NCBI GenBank assembly: GCA_028695965.1
Contig: JAQVHZ010000006.1
Span: 19,020-83,019 of the forward strand
From: Thermoguttaceae bacterium
GTDB taxonomy: Bacteria > Planctomycetota > Planctomycetia > Pirellulales > Thermoguttaceae
Direction of reading: 5' to 3'
DNA: 64,000 nucleotides
Positions 1 to 9,171 of this stretch are shown one piece after another. The position numbers were made by a program, and so were the translations under genes. The first letter of the stretch is position 1; each line of letters starts with the position of its first letter. The notes below the pieces were generated by a model. It was given only the letters and a program-made list of their open reading frames with translations. It was not told the DNA's origin and ran no database searches.

Positions 1-1
1 G

Positions 2-892
2 CTGTGGCCGAATTTAATCAAATTCGCGAACAAGTCGGGCGCGAAAGTCGCGATCGTCAACGGTCGCGTGAGCGACGAGGCTTTTCAAACATATTTCCGT
101 ATTCGGAGGTTCCTCGCTTCCACCTTCCGAAAAATCGATCTTATCGCGGCGCAGGACGACGTCGCTGCAAATTATTTCAGGCGGTTGTCCCCCGTCCCGG
201 AAAGAGTCTTCGTCTCCGGGTCGATTAAATTTGACGGCGTAAAGACCGACAGAAACAACCCGGCGACTCAAGCGCTCGCTAAACTTGCCGGTATTCGCGA
301 AACGGACGTCGTCTATCTTTGCGGAAGCACGCAGGACCCCGAAGAAGCGGGCGCGCTGGAGACCTATCGCCGACTCTATCGCGATTATCCCGCCTTGAAA
401 CTGATTGTCGTTCCGCGGCATAAGGAACGATTTGAAGAAGTTGCAAAATTATTCGACGCCTCGGAATTCGAGTGGACGCGGCGTTCAACCTTGACGGAAC
501 CGATCGATCCTGCCGCCGAAAAGAGCCGCGTCATCCTAGTCGACGCGTTGGGAGAACTCGGCGCTTGGTGGGGGCTGGCGAAGATCGCGTTTGTCGGAGG
601 CAGTTGGGGAAATCGCGGAGGGCAGAATATGCTCGAGCCTGCGGGGTACGGCGCCGCCGTCTCTTTCGGACCGAACACGCGGAATTTCCGCGCGATCGTC
701 GAAGCGCTCTTACGAGAAGACGCCGCAAAAGTCGTCGCCGACGTCGACGAAGCCTGCGCGTTTGTCAAACGATGTCTCGACGAGCCCGCGTACGCGCAAA
801 AAATCGGCGCCGCCGCGCGGGACCTGACGATTCGAAACAGCGGCGCGACAAAGCGGACGCTGGCTGAGTTGGAGCGAATCTTCGACTCTTGA
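2..892 (+). CDS. waaA: 3-deoxy-D-manno-octulosonic acid transferase, C-terminal part (5' end outside window)
   Basis: This enzyme adds Kdo from CMP-Kdo to lipid A precursors at the inner face of the cytoplasmic membrane. The frame is open from base 2 and begins LWPNLIKFANKSG, matching the ELWPNL motif of the family, and continues with VNGRVS. The glycosyltransferase-B C-terminal half follows: a GSIKFD motif, then GSTQDPEE, then VPRHKERF (nucleotide-sugar region) and FVGGSWGNRGGQNMLEPAGYG, close to the canonical GGS...GGHNxLEP. About 296 residues are present against roughly 420-430 for the family, so the N-terminal membrane anchor and the first Rossmann half lie outside the window. The GTG at 68 is an internal valine, not a start. 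The canonical His of GGHN is Gln here. Identity is confident. Confidence 0.9.
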   Translation: MWPNLIKFANKSGAKVAIVNGRVSDEAFQTYFRIRRFLASTFRKIDLIAAQDDVAANYFRRLSPVPERVFVSGSIKFDGVKTDRNNPATQALAKLAGIRETDVVYLCGSTQDPEEAGALETYRRLYRDYPALKLIVVPRHKERFEEVAKLFDASEFEWTRRSTLTEPIDPAAEKSRVILVDALGELGAWWGLAKIAFVGGSWGNRGGQNMLEPAGYGAAVSFGPNTRNFRAIVEALLREDAAKVVADVDEACAFVKRCLDEPAYAQKIGAAARDLTIRNSGATKRTLAELERIFDS

Positions 893-911
893 AAAAATTT
901 TCCCGCGCTTG

Positions 912-940
912 TTGAAAACGCGGGGGAAGGCGCTTATAAT
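912..940 (+). promoter_or_regulatory. Predicted sigma70-type promoter for the Nramp-like gene
   Basis: TTGAAA (912-917), a 17-bp spacer and a perfect TATAAT (935-940) lie 88 bases upstream of the ATG at 1029. No hairpin separates it from waaA, so some read-through is possible. Confidence 0.7.
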
Positions 941-1028
941 AATGATATGCGCGGTCGTTACGCCGGTCGGTTGTTCGACGCGCATTCTGGAATTTTAGCA
1001 ACTAGACGTCAACAAAAGGAAAACGCCA

Positions 1029-2654
1029 ATGTCGTCGGAAAAGGAAACAAATGCGGTTCCGCTCGCGGACGCCGGACTGCCGATGAGCCCGAAATGGGAT
1101 CCAGAAGTATTAGCTGCGGAAAAAGCGGAGCTTAAAAGATTAGAGTCCCTGCCTTTGGGCAAACGCTCGCTCGGCTACATTAAACGCACGGGCCCGGGAC
1201 TGATGCAAAGCGCGATGACGCTTGGCGCCGGAAGCGCGACCGCGTCCGTAATCGCCGGCGCGTCGTGCGGCTACAAACTCCTCTGGGTTCAGCCCCTTGC
1301 GATGTTCTTTGGCGTCATGATGCTCGCCGCTCTTTCGAACGTCGTCTTAACGCGCGGCGAACGGCCGTACAAGTCCTTTGGAAAAGAAGTTTGGAAGCCG
1401 CTCGTCTTCTTATGGGCGTTCGGCACGGTCCTCGCGTCCGTAATTTGGCACTTTCCGCAATACACGCTCCTTGCCGGAGCAGGCCGCGACCTCTTCTCAA
1501 CCTTTGGCGCGCAGCTTGCCGTCCCTGCAGGCGAAGCCGCGCCTGCGTGGATCCAAAGCCTTGCCGCGGCGTTCAAGCCTCTCGGAGTTAACGTCAACAC
1601 GTCGATTAACACGCTGGGCTATCTTGTCAGCTTTGGCGTCGGCGCTTTGGTTTTGGTAATCAATATCATCGTCGTCTTCAGCTACGGAACGAGTTCTAAG
1701 GGCGTCAAGGTTTACGAGCGGTTCCTCCGCGTCATGATCGGCTTGGTCATCTTTTTCTTTGGCGTCGTCTGCCTGCTGAATATCCGCAATATTCAATGGG
1801 GCGAACTCTTCAAAGGATTCATTGGGTATTACGGATTCCCGAAAAACGCGCAAGGCGTTGTGGAAACGAACACGATTATTCAAGTTCTCGGCATGCTCGG
1901 CGCCGCCGTCGGTATCAACATGACGTTCCTCTATCCCTATTCGCTCTTGGCGAAAGGCTGGGGCGAAGAACACAAGCAGCTTGCGCGTTGGGACCTCGGG
2001 ATGACGATGTTCCTGCCGTTCACGATCGTCACGTCGCTCATCATCGTCGCTATGACCGTTACCGGCGTCTATACCGGCGCCGACGTCGTTGATTCTACGC
2101 TGACGCCCCTCGGCGCCGCCGCGGCGTTCCAAGGGATTCCTTACGGGAACGTCATTTTCTGCCTTGGTCTTATGGGTATGTGCGGCGGCGCGATTTCCGC
2201 CCATATGGTCGCGTGCGGTTTCACGATGTGCGAATTACTCGGACTCGATATGACGCAAAAGCGCTTCCGGCTCTTTGCGCTCACGCCCTGCATCGGCTAC
2301 CTTGGCGTCGTTATCAAGTTGCCGATGTGGTTCCCGGTCGTTACGTCCGCCGTCTGCTTCACGATGCTCCCGATCGCCTACTTTATCTTCTTCTACTTGA
2401 ACAACAAGAGAAGCTACATTGGCGACGCCGTCGGCAAGGGCTGGAAACGCGTGGTCTTCAATATCATCCTGATTGCCGCGTTAATCTTCGCGTGCGTTGG
2501 GGCGGCCTTGTCGATTAAATCGAACGTTGTCGATAAGATTACGGCTAAGTCGGCTCCCGCAGCCGAAGCCGTCGTCGAAGAGCCTGTTACTGAGGAACCT
2601 GCCGCTGAGGAACCGGTCGTTGAAGAGCCTGTTGCAGAAGAACCGGCTCTTTAA
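1029..2654 (+). CDS. Nramp-fold membrane transporter lacking the canonical metal motif, with acidic repeat tail
   Basis: A polytopic membrane protein of 541 residues with about eleven hydrophobic segments. The start of TM1 reads GPGLMQSAMTLGAGSATASVI, followed by AGASCGYKLLWVQPLA, which matches the Nramp/MntH layout (GPG...AGAxxGYKLLW). Nramp proteins move divalent metals into the cytoplasm with protons. Here the TM1 metal-binding motif DPGN is replaced by GAGSA, and the TM6 MPHN-type motif appears as AHMVACG, so Mn/Fe selectivity should not be assumed. The last ~30 residues are VEEP/AEEP repeats, predicted disordered and acidic. ATG 1029 is chosen because AAAGGA sits 9-10 bases upstream. It stands alone behind its own promoter. 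Fold assignment is fairly confident; substrate is unknown. Confidence 0.72.
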   Translation: MSSEKETNAVPLADAGLPMSPKWDPEVLAAEKAELKRLESLPLGKRSLGYIKRTGPGLMQSAMTLGAGSATASVIAGASCGYKLLWVQPLAMFFGVMMLAALSNVVLTRGERPYKSFGKEVWKPLVFLWAFGTVLASVIWHFPQYTLLAGAGRDLFSTFGAQLAVPAGEAAPAWIQSLAAAFKPLGVNVNTSINTLGYLVSFGVGALVLVINIIVVFSYGTSSKGVKVYERFLRVMIGLVIFFFGVVCLLNIRNIQWGELFKGFIGYYGFPKNAQGVVETNTIIQVLGMLGAAVGINMTFLYPYSLLAKGWGEEHKQLARWDLGMTMFLPFTIVTSLIIVAMTVTGVYTGADVVDSTLTPLGAAAAFQGIPYGNVIFCLGLMGMCGGAISAHMVACGFTMCELLGLDMTQKRFRLFALTPCIGYLGVVIKLPMWFPVVTSAVCFTMLPIAYFIFFYLNNKRSYIGDAVGKGWKRVVFNIILIAALIFACVGAALSIKSNVVDKITAKSAPAAEAVVEEPVTEEPAAEEPVVEEPVAEEPAL

Positions 2655-2695
2655 AACTGGTTTCTTAACGAATTAGGCGAAAATAACGGCGCGTT

Positions 2696-2726
2696 AGGCG
2701 GGAATAAACTGAGCTTATCCCCGCCT
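2696..2726 (+). terminator. Imperfect hairpin after the Nramp-like gene
   Basis: AGGCGGGAATAA pairs with TTATCCCCGCCT with one mismatch and a 7-base loop. No clear T-run follows, so termination is uncertain. Confidence 0.35.
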
Positions 2727-2731
2727 GGCGC

Positions 2732-2759
2732 TTGTCGCGTTTTGGCTTATAAATATAAT
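2732..2759 (+). promoter_or_regulatory. Predicted promoter for the 2907 / PP2C pair
   Basis: TTGTCG (2732-2737), 16-bp spacer, TATAAT (2754-2759). It fits the spacing seen at the other promoters here and lies ~150 bases before the next gene. Confidence 0.6.
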
Positions 2760-2906
2760 AAATCGAACTAGCGCGGCGAGAATACAAAGAACGAGCGTCC
2801 TATCGACGTCCTGTGGAAGCGCCCGCTATTGATGATAAAATTTGACGCCTCTCGGCGGGGTGCAGAACCGAACGGTTATGCGCGGTAATTTTAAGGGCTC
2901 TGATAG

Positions 2907-3560
2907 ATGACGTTATTTTATTTTGTCGTCGCGAGTTTCCCATTTGCGATATATTTGCTGACGTTGGCGTGGATCCATAGTCGGTCTGTTCCGTTTGTCG
3001 TAACTGGCAGACGGGACTTTGTCGCTCTGTGTCTAGCGCTATCAGGCGTCTTTTTTATTGGGCCCGGACAGCTGTTCGTTACTTGGGGAGCCGCCGCCGT
3101 TTGGGGAGCGTATGTCTGGCTGCTTATCGCCGCGTTATGTTTTTTAGTAGTCCTCTTAATCGCCTCGAATATGCGTCCGAGGCTGATCGTTTACAACGCC
3201 GCGCGCGAATCGCTCAGGAAAACGCTCACGACAACCGCCATTTCGCTCGACGACGAAGCGTGTTGGAGCGGTTCCGCGCTCAATATGCCCGGGCTGGGCG
3301 TGCAGTTCTTCGTAGACGCGCGAGGATTTGGACGCGCTTTTTCAATAATCCGCATAGATTCAGGAGGTTCTCAGGAAGGGTGGAACCGGTTTACTAATGA
3401 ACTGAAACACGCGGCGCTCAGCGCCGAGCGCGCCAAAAGCCGCGCGTCGCGCGTCGTCTTTTCGGTTTTAGGTTTGGCCCTCTTTGCCGCGAACGCATGG
3501 TGCGTCCTTCAGCGCCCCGACGTCCTGCGCGAAGCGCTTTCGTTTTATCTTTCCGTATGA
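2907..3560 (+). CDS. Hypothetical membrane protein
   Basis: 217 residues of unknown function. The N-terminal ~90 residues are three hydrophobic segments (about 3-23, 39-60, 65-90). A soluble stretch of ~95 residues with acidic and hydrophobic patches follows, and a final hydrophobic helix lies near 190-208. I recognise no catalytic motif. It ends 45 bases before the PP2C phosphatase gene on the same strand with no terminator between, so the two may be co-transcribed and this protein may be linked to that signalling protein, which is inference. ATG start follows GATAG without a strong Shine-Dalgarno. Confidence 0.65.
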   Translation: MTLFYFVVASFPFAIYLLTLAWIHSRSVPFVVTGRRDFVALCLALSGVFFIGPGQLFVTWGAAAVWGAYVWLLIAALCFLVVLLIASNMRPRLIVYNAARESLRKTLTTTAISLDDEACWSGSALNMPGLGVQFFVDARGFGRAFSIIRIDSGGSQEGWNRFTNELKHAALSAERAKSRASRVVFSVLGLALFAANAWCVLQRPDVLREALSFYLSV

Positions 3561-3605
3561 TCGATGAACGCAATACCAGGTTTTTAACGCTAAGGCGTCA
3601 TTAAA

Positions 3606-4952
3606 ATGAACAATCATTGGTGGAATGAATCTCTTGCGTACTCCGCAAACACCGACGTCGGAATGAGGCGTTCTAACAACCAAGACGCCTATTTCGTCGA
3701 GTTGGCGTCCACGCTGAGATTGTGGAATACGAAAGGGCACCTCTTTATCGTCGCCGACGGCATGGGCGCGCACGCCGCAGGAGAACGCGCAAGCTCCTTG
3801 GCGACAAAAGTCGTCTCGCAGTCTTATCTGAAACGAACTAATGAAACTCAGCCCGAGGCCCTGAAAAACGCTATTCTTGAGGCTCACGCCACTATCAAAA
3901 AGCAGGGCGAAATCGATCCTTCCTTTGAAAATATGGGCACGACGTGCGATTCGCTCGTCCTTCTGCCCGACCGCGCTTATATTGGGCATGTCGGCGACTC
4001 GCGCGTCTATCGTTTGCGCGACAACGTCGTCGAGCAAATGACGTTCGACCACAGCCTCGACTGGGAAGTGAAGTACAAGTCCTGTTCCACGGCGAATTCG
4101 GTCTGTCGTCAGATTTCGCACGTTCCAAAAAATATTATCACGCGATCGCTTGGTCCTACCGAGAAGTTAATCGTCGACATCGAAGGACCTTTCAAGACGA
4201 AGCCGGGCGACGCCTTTCTTCTGTGCAGCGACGGCCTTTCCGGACAAGTCGCCGATCATGAAATCGGCCAGATTTTAAACATCTTTCAGCCGGAAGACGC
4301 GACGGAGTCGTTAATCAATCTTGCCAATCTCCGAGGAGGTCCGGATAACGTAACTGTCGTTATTGCGCGTGTTAAGACGGCGCAAAAGTCGGAAGAAATC
4401 GAACAAGAAATCAAAAAAACGGCTAAAATCTACGAGAACCGTCCTCCCCTCAACGCCGCGGCGATCTCCTCGCTGATCGCCGCGTGCGTCTTTGGAATGC
4501 TTGCCGCTGCGCTCTTTCTTATTGAATTGCTGGACAAGAAGACGGTCACCTCTGACGTCACAACATGGCTTTTGTGTGGGAGCGCGGCGCTTTTTTTGGT
4601 CAGCGTCGGGCTTTTTCTCTACTTCGGGCGGGCGACGCTCTTTCGGCGGCCCGAGGCGCAGAATATAACATTTGGAAGCGCTCCCTACACGCGCGCGTCC
4701 GCGCTTCCGACAGCCGAATTTAACGCAAATATTTTTGCTGTGTGCGACGAGCTGTGCATCGTTTTGAACAATGACGAACAAGGCGAGAAAATAGCGTTCA
4801 AGCCGGATTGGAAAGGAATTAATGAGGCGAGACGCCGCGCCGACGCGGACGCCAAAGCGGGGGATTACGCCTCCTCGATTCGCGCTAATTTGAGCGTTGT
4901 CAACTACATCATGAGAGAGTACAAAAAAAATTCTCCCCAAAAGAAAAAATAG
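3606..4952 (+). CDS. PP2C-family serine/threonine protein phosphatase with C-terminal membrane anchor
   Basis: 448 residues. The first ~250 form a bacterial PP2C (PPM/Stp-type) metal-dependent phosphatase that removes phosphate from Ser/Thr. Visible motifs in order: MRRSNNQDAY (metal-binding Asp27), FIVADGMGAHAAGE, TTCDSLVLL, YIGHVGDSRVYRL, DHSL, LLCSDGLSGQV and GGPDNVTVV. All the expected metal-ligand aspartates appear present. After a charged linker come two hydrophobic helices (about 283-308 and 318-345) and a ~100-residue tail ending in lysines. The catalytic domain should be cytoplasmic, tethered to the membrane. The kinase partner is not in this window. It may form a unit with the preceding membrane protein, 45 bases upstream. 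Function of the family is confident; target is unknown. Confidence 0.88.
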   Translation: MNNHWWNESLAYSANTDVGMRRSNNQDAYFVELASTLRLWNTKGHLFIVADGMGAHAAGERASSLATKVVSQSYLKRTNETQPEALKNAILEAHATIKKQGEIDPSFENMGTTCDSLVLLPDRAYIGHVGDSRVYRLRDNVVEQMTFDHSLDWEVKYKSCSTANSVCRQISHVPKNIITRSLGPTEKLIVDIEGPFKTKPGDAFLLCSDGLSGQVADHEIGQILNIFQPEDATESLINLANLRGGPDNVTVVIARVKTAQKSEEIEQEIKKTAKIYENRPPLNAAAISSLIAACVFGMLAAALFLIELLDKKTVTSDVTTWLLCGSAALFLVSVGLFLYFGRATLFRRPEAQNITFGSAPYTRASALPTAEFNANIFAVCDELCIVLNNDEQGEKIAFKPDWKGINEARRRADADAKAGDYASSIRANLSVVNYIMREYKKNSPQKKK

Positions 4953-5124
4953 TCGATAAGACCCGAGACCTTGCGCTCTAAAACGCCGCGTCCGGTTGAC
5001 GGTTTGAGATTTTTTTTTAAACTGTTGTTAGGCGCCGTTGCGTTTTTAAAGCCAAGCGTCAACAACCCGACGCGCGCGTGCGCTGTCGATACAAAAGAAT
5101 AGAGACGAGAGAGAAATACAAACA

Positions 5125-5892
5125 ATGTTGGCAAAAAGGGTTATACCCTGTTTAGACGTTTGTGGAGGCCGCGTCGTTAAAGGCGTGAATTTCGTAAATT
5201 TACAAGACGCCGGAGACCCCGTCGAAATCGCTCGGCGATACGAGCGAGAAGGCGCTGACGAACTCGTCTTTTTAGATATTACCGCAACTCACGAACAGCG
5301 CGACGTCATTATCGACGTCGTAAGGAAGACTGCGGACGCTATTTTCATGCCGCTGACGGTCGGAGGAGGGATTCGCACCGTCGACGATTTCAGAAAGATT
5401 CTGAACGCGGGCGCGGATAAAGTCTCCATTAATTCCGCGGCGGTAAAGAATCCCGACCTTATCAACGCGGCGGCGGATCGGTTCGGAAGTCAGTGCGTCG
5501 TCGTCAATATCGATCCGAAGCGCGTCGTGCGCGACGGCAAAGAGTTTTGGGAAGTCTTCATCAGCGGCGGGCGCATCCCGACGGGGCTCGACGCAATTGA
5601 ATGGGCTCGTGAAGTCGAGGCGCGAGGCGCCGGCGAAATCGTGCTGACGTCAATGGACGGCGACGGCACGCAAGACGGATACGACCTCCCCTTATTAAAA
5701 GCGGTAACCGACGCCATCAGCATACCGGTAGTGGCAAGCGGCGGAGCAGGCGAGCCGAAACACTTCGTCGACGCGATCCTCAAGGCGAACGCGTCCGCCG
5801 TATTGGCCGCAAGCGTCTTCCACTATGGAATTTATTCGATCGCCGAAGTGAAAGAGGCGATGCGCGCCGCGGGTATTCCCGTCAGAATATAA
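5125..5892 (+). CDS. hisF: Imidazole glycerol phosphate synthase, cyclase subunit
   Basis: HisF is the (beta/alpha)8-barrel subunit that closes the imidazole ring, yielding IGP and AICAR, using ammonia from the HisH glutaminase in histidine synthesis. The 255 residues match the usual length. The start [12 protein letters not shown] places catalytic Asp11, VVVNIDPKR carries the second catalytic Asp, [10 protein letters not shown] and [12 protein letters not shown] are phosphate-binding loops, and [14 protein letters not shown] is the diagnostic C-terminal motif. No other his gene is adjacent, in line with the scattered gene order of the window. The start follows an AGAGAGAAA purine stretch. 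Confidence 0.96.
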   Translation: MLAKRVIPCLDVCGGRVVKGVNFVNLQDAGDPVEIARRYEREGADELVFLDITATHEQRDVIIDVVRKTADAIFMPLTVGGGIRTVDDFRKILNAGADKVSINSAAVKNPDLINAAADRFGSQCVVVNIDPKRVVRDGKEFWEVFISGGRIPTGLDAIEWAREVEARGAGEIVLTSMDGDGTQDGYDLPLLKAVTDAISIPVVASGGAGEPKHFVDAILKANASAVLAASVFHYGIYSIAEVKEAMRAAGIPVRI

Positions 5893-5976
5893 TCGAGCGC
5901 AAAGAACGCCCCCTATAATCGCGTGAAGACGAACGACGTTTCGTCGAGCGTTGTTTTATCATAAAGGAGTTACGCA

Positions 5977-7119
5977 ATGACGTCAGTCGATCTTCCTGAT
6001 CGCGTATTTAAGAAGAGGAAGGAACTCGAAATAGACCCTCTTTTCCGCGCGCTTGTCAAACTCGCCGGGTCTGACCTTCACCTCAAAGTTGATCGTCCCC
6101 CTTACGTGCGCGTCAAGGGTTCCCTGAGAACGCTCAATCGCGGGCCTATCGACGAAGAAGAAATGAATCGTCTCATCTTTCCGATGATGGACGAGCGTAA
6201 CCGCAAGATTTATAACGACACGGGCGGCGCGGACTTTGCGCACTCGTGCGTCGTCGACGGCGTCTTGTGGCGTTTCCGCGTCAACGTCTTGACGCAAATG
6301 GGACACGTCGGGCTTGTCGCGCGCCGTATTAACAACTTCATCCCGGACCTGGAACAACTGCATATGCCGCCGGTTCTTTACAACTTGTGCAAGTTCAGCC
6401 AAGGTCTGATTCTGCTCGCGGGCATCACGGGGTCCGGCAAGTCGACGACTATCGCGTCCATGTTGAACTGGATCAACAAGAACTACAGCAAGCACATCTT
6501 GACCCTCGAAGACCCGATCGAATTCATGTTCACCGAGGAAAAATGCTTGATTAATCAGCGCGAAATCGGGCAAGACGTCATCAACTTTGAAGTCGGGATG
6601 AAACACGCCGTTCGTGAAGACCCCGACGTCATGCTGGTCGGGGAAATGCGCGACCGTGAAACGTTCGAAACCGCTATTCACGCCGCAGAGACGGGGCACT
6701 TGGTCTTCGGAACAATTCACGCGTCGACGGCGCCGTCGACCATTGGGCGTATTCTCGACTTATTCCCAGCGAATATGCACAAGGCGATTCGATCCGCTAT
6801 GGCGATGAATATGAAGGGAATTGTCGCTCAGAAGCTGTTGCCCTCGATTTTGCCCGGCGTTCAACGCGTGCCGGCGTGTGAAATCATGATGGTCAACAAC
6901 GTTATTCGCAAGTTAATCCTCGAAGGCGAAGACGAAAAGCTGGCCGACGCTATCCGTATTCAAGCTCAAGAGGGTATGCAAGACTTTACGATGTCCCTGA
7001 TGTCGCTTGTTCAATCGAAGAAGATCGACCGCGCGACCGCGTTTGAAGTCGCCCCGAACATCGAATCGCTGAAGATGGCCCTTAAAGGTATCGAAGTTAA
7101 AGAACCGGGCATTCTCTAA
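5977..7119 (+). CDS. pilT: PilT-type type IV pilus retraction / secretion ATPase
   Basis: 380 residues of a hexameric type II/IV secretion ATPase, cytoplasmic, that drives pilus retraction in the PilT branch. The N-terminal PAS-like domain includes SDLHLKVDRPPYVRVKG. Walker A is GITGSGKSTT, followed by LTLEDPIEF (Asp box), Walker B region DPDVMLVGEMRDRETF, and the His box TGHLVFGTIHAST. All catalytic motifs are intact. A good Shine-Dalgarno AAAGGAG precedes ATG 5977. It is followed 150 bases later by a degenerate PilB/GspE relative, so the two could work as an active/inactive pair. The C-terminal AIRNRP motif of true PilT is not evident, so a DotB/PilU-like role is possible. Confidence 0.88.
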   Translation: MTSVDLPDRVFKKRKELEIDPLFRALVKLAGSDLHLKVDRPPYVRVKGSLRTLNRGPIDEEEMNRLIFPMMDERNRKIYNDTGGADFAHSCVVDGVLWRFRVNVLTQMGHVGLVARRINNFIPDLEQLHMPPVLYNLCKFSQGLILLAGITGSGKSTTIASMLNWINKNYSKHILTLEDPIEFMFTEEKCLINQREIGQDVINFEVGMKHAVREDPDVMLVGEMRDRETFETAIHAAETGHLVFGTIHASTAPSTIGRILDLFPANMHKAIRSAMAMNMKGIVAQKLLPSILPGVQRVPACEIMMVNNVIRKLILEGEDEKLADAIRIQAQEGMQDFTMSLMSLVQSKKIDRATAFEVAPNIESLKMALKGIEVKEPGIL

Positions 7120-7269
7120 TCGTCTCCCGAAAAGCGCCGACCGGGACGCTGACCCGGTCGGTTTGGAGCGAACGAGCGTACAATGGTGGAACGCGCCGCC
7201 GAAATTTTTGATTACCGATCGGGCGGTCGGCTCGGCTCAAACGATCTTTCGTTAAAAAGTTGGTAAGTT

Positions 7270-9129
7270 ATGAAACTAGAGAAGATTGAGAAGTGTTCGC
7301 GTCTTATGCGGATCGGCGCTGTTGCGGCGGTTGCTTTCTTAGCGGGCGCCGATTTTGTCATGGCGGGACCGTACGACGACTTAGCAAAAGAGGCGACGGA
7401 AAACGGATGGCGCGGCGGATACGGCATGATGTTGTGCCCCATTAAGTTGGGGATCTTGGTTGTATTCTATCTTGCTTGGGTTGCAACGACCGGTTGGTGT
7501 AACAACGACTCCGAAAAACTTGGCGATCCGGATCAAGAGAAATGGAACGGGATCAATCTAATCGTCTTTGTGATCGCGTTTCTTATCGCGCTTCTTATCC
7601 CGATCTTCTGGGCGGGGCTGCCGTTGGTCGTTCTCGGCTGGCTCGTGCCGCTCTTTATCTACGTTAAAGCGCGCAACAAAGGTATGCTTGACGCCGACAA
7701 AGTCATGACCCCTTCGCATCTCATCTTCTGGTTCAAGACGAAAGTCCTCAGAATGAAGGTCAAGCCGAAGCCGTTGAAATACGAAGGAGGGTCCCCGATC
7801 CAACTTGAAGCGACCGGATTGAATGTTGACGACCAAGTGAAGATGCTGCGTACGGTCGAGTCGCGTAATTATAACGACAGCAACGGTTATAATATGCTCC
7901 GCGAACTGCTCTACCATGCGCTGTACGCGCGCGCTTCGGAAATTCTGATCGAATTTGGCGCCGACGAAACGAAATTCCAGTACCAAATCGACGGCGTCTT
8001 CCATCCGGTTTATGACGCGGTGAAGAAGCCGTGGCTGCGAGAACAAGCCGATGAAGTAGCCTATGCGTTGAAAAAGCTCATCGGCGCCAATCCCGACGAC
8101 AGACGCAGTCAGCAGAGCGGGATCTTCAAACTCCTTTACGACAAAAATAACAAAGGCAAGCCGCTTACGTGCGACGCGACCGCTCAGACGACGGGAACGC
8201 CGACCGGCGAGCTATGCAAAATTGTTTTCCAGTTCAAGACGGCGCCCTTCAAGAACGTCAAAGAAATTTGCGACGATCCCGAACGCCAAGAAAAACTGCG
8301 CTCTGTTATCAACAGCCCGAACGGTCTTGTCGTTCTTGCGACGGCGCCGCACCATGGATTGGAAACGCTCACCACCGTCATGTTTAATACGGCGGACAGA
8401 TTCACCCGCGACTTCTCCAGCGTCGAGGACGTTCAACGTCCTTACGAATTCATCGAGAATATTATGATGACGACGTACGACTCCGCGAAGGGCGAAACGC
8501 CGATGACCGTCCTGCCCGACGTCTACTTCAAGGAGCCGAAAGTCGTCTTGATCCGCGATATGGTCAATTTGGAAGGCTGGAAGCTCGCGTGCGAGGAAGT
8601 GAAAAACGACCGGCTTATTATCTCGACCTTCCGCGCGCACGATTCGGTAGCCGCTATCATCGCGCTTTTGAAGTACGGCGTCCCCCCCGGCGATCTTGCC
8701 GGAGCGCTCACCGCCGTCGTTGCGCAGAGGCTGGTAAGAAGACTCTGCAATATGTGCAAAGAAGAAATCAAGCCGGATCCGCGCGTCGTCCAGCAACTTA
8801 GGCTCGATCCGGCGACGGAAAGTATCTTTCGTAGGCGCGTTCGCGTACCGGTCGAGCCGGGTCAGCGCGACTACTATGTTCCTTGCGAAGATTGCCGCGA
8901 TATCGGATTTAAAGGCCGCGTCGCTCTATTGGACGTGCTGGAAATTAACGACGATATGCGCCAAATCATCGCGGCGGACGCCAGCCTCGAGAAAAAAGAA
9001 CAAGCGTTGCGTCAACTCGCCGTCAAGAGCGATCAGCGCGGATACTTAATTGACGGCGCTCGACTCGTCCAAAAGGGCGTTACCGCCTACGAGGAACTCG
9101 TTCGCGCCCTGTCCAATAAGACGAACTGA
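7270..9129 (+). CDS. Membrane-anchored PilB/GspE-like protein with degenerate ATPase site
   Basis: 619 residues. Residues 1-33 resemble a signal peptide or first helix (ending VMAGPYDD), and further hydrophobic segments fill ~55-75 and ~98-134. From ~180 the protein follows the GspE/PilB order, including a region matching the 'SE/DLHIE' motif (ASEILIEFGADE). The Walker A position reads APHHGLETLTT (359-369), so the Lys of GSGKT is Glu365 and the loop glycines are lost. The Walker B/GEIRD region is VLIRDMVNLEG, and the His box is ISTFRAHDS with Arg for His. The VVAQRLVRRLC segment and zinc Cys pairs (CNMC, CEDC) survive. I infer a structural or regulatory subunit that does not hydrolyse ATP. 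It sits between pilT and two membrane-protein genes. Active PilB/GspE proteins are soluble, so the membrane region is also unusual. Confidence 0.8.
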   Translation: MKLEKIEKCSRLMRIGAVAAVAFLAGADFVMAGPYDDLAKEATENGWRGGYGMMLCPIKLGILVVFYLAWVATTGWCNNDSEKLGDPDQEKWNGINLIVFVIAFLIALLIPIFWAGLPLVVLGWLVPLFIYVKARNKGMLDADKVMTPSHLIFWFKTKVLRMKVKPKPLKYEGGSPIQLEATGLNVDDQVKMLRTVESRNYNDSNGYNMLRELLYHALYARASEILIEFGADETKFQYQIDGVFHPVYDAVKKPWLREQADEVAYALKKLIGANPDDRRSQQSGIFKLLYDKNNKGKPLTCDATAQTTGTPTGELCKIVFQFKTAPFKNVKEICDDPERQEKLRSVINSPNGLVVLATAPHHGLETLTTVMFNTADRFTRDFSSVEDVQRPYEFIENIMMTTYDSAKGETPMTVLPDVYFKEPKVVLIRDMVNLEGWKLACEEVKNDRLIISTFRAHDSVAAIIALLKYGVPPGDLAGALTAVVAQRLVRRLCNMCKEEIKPDPRVVQQLRLDPATESIFRRRVRVPVEPGQRDYYVPCEDCRDIGFKGRVALLDVLEINDDMRQIIAADASLEKKEQALRQLAVKSDQRGYLIDGARLVQKGVTAYEELVRALSNKTN

Positions 9130-9171
9130 TTGTGCGGTTACTCAACAGACAAAAGAATATTAGGTGATATT

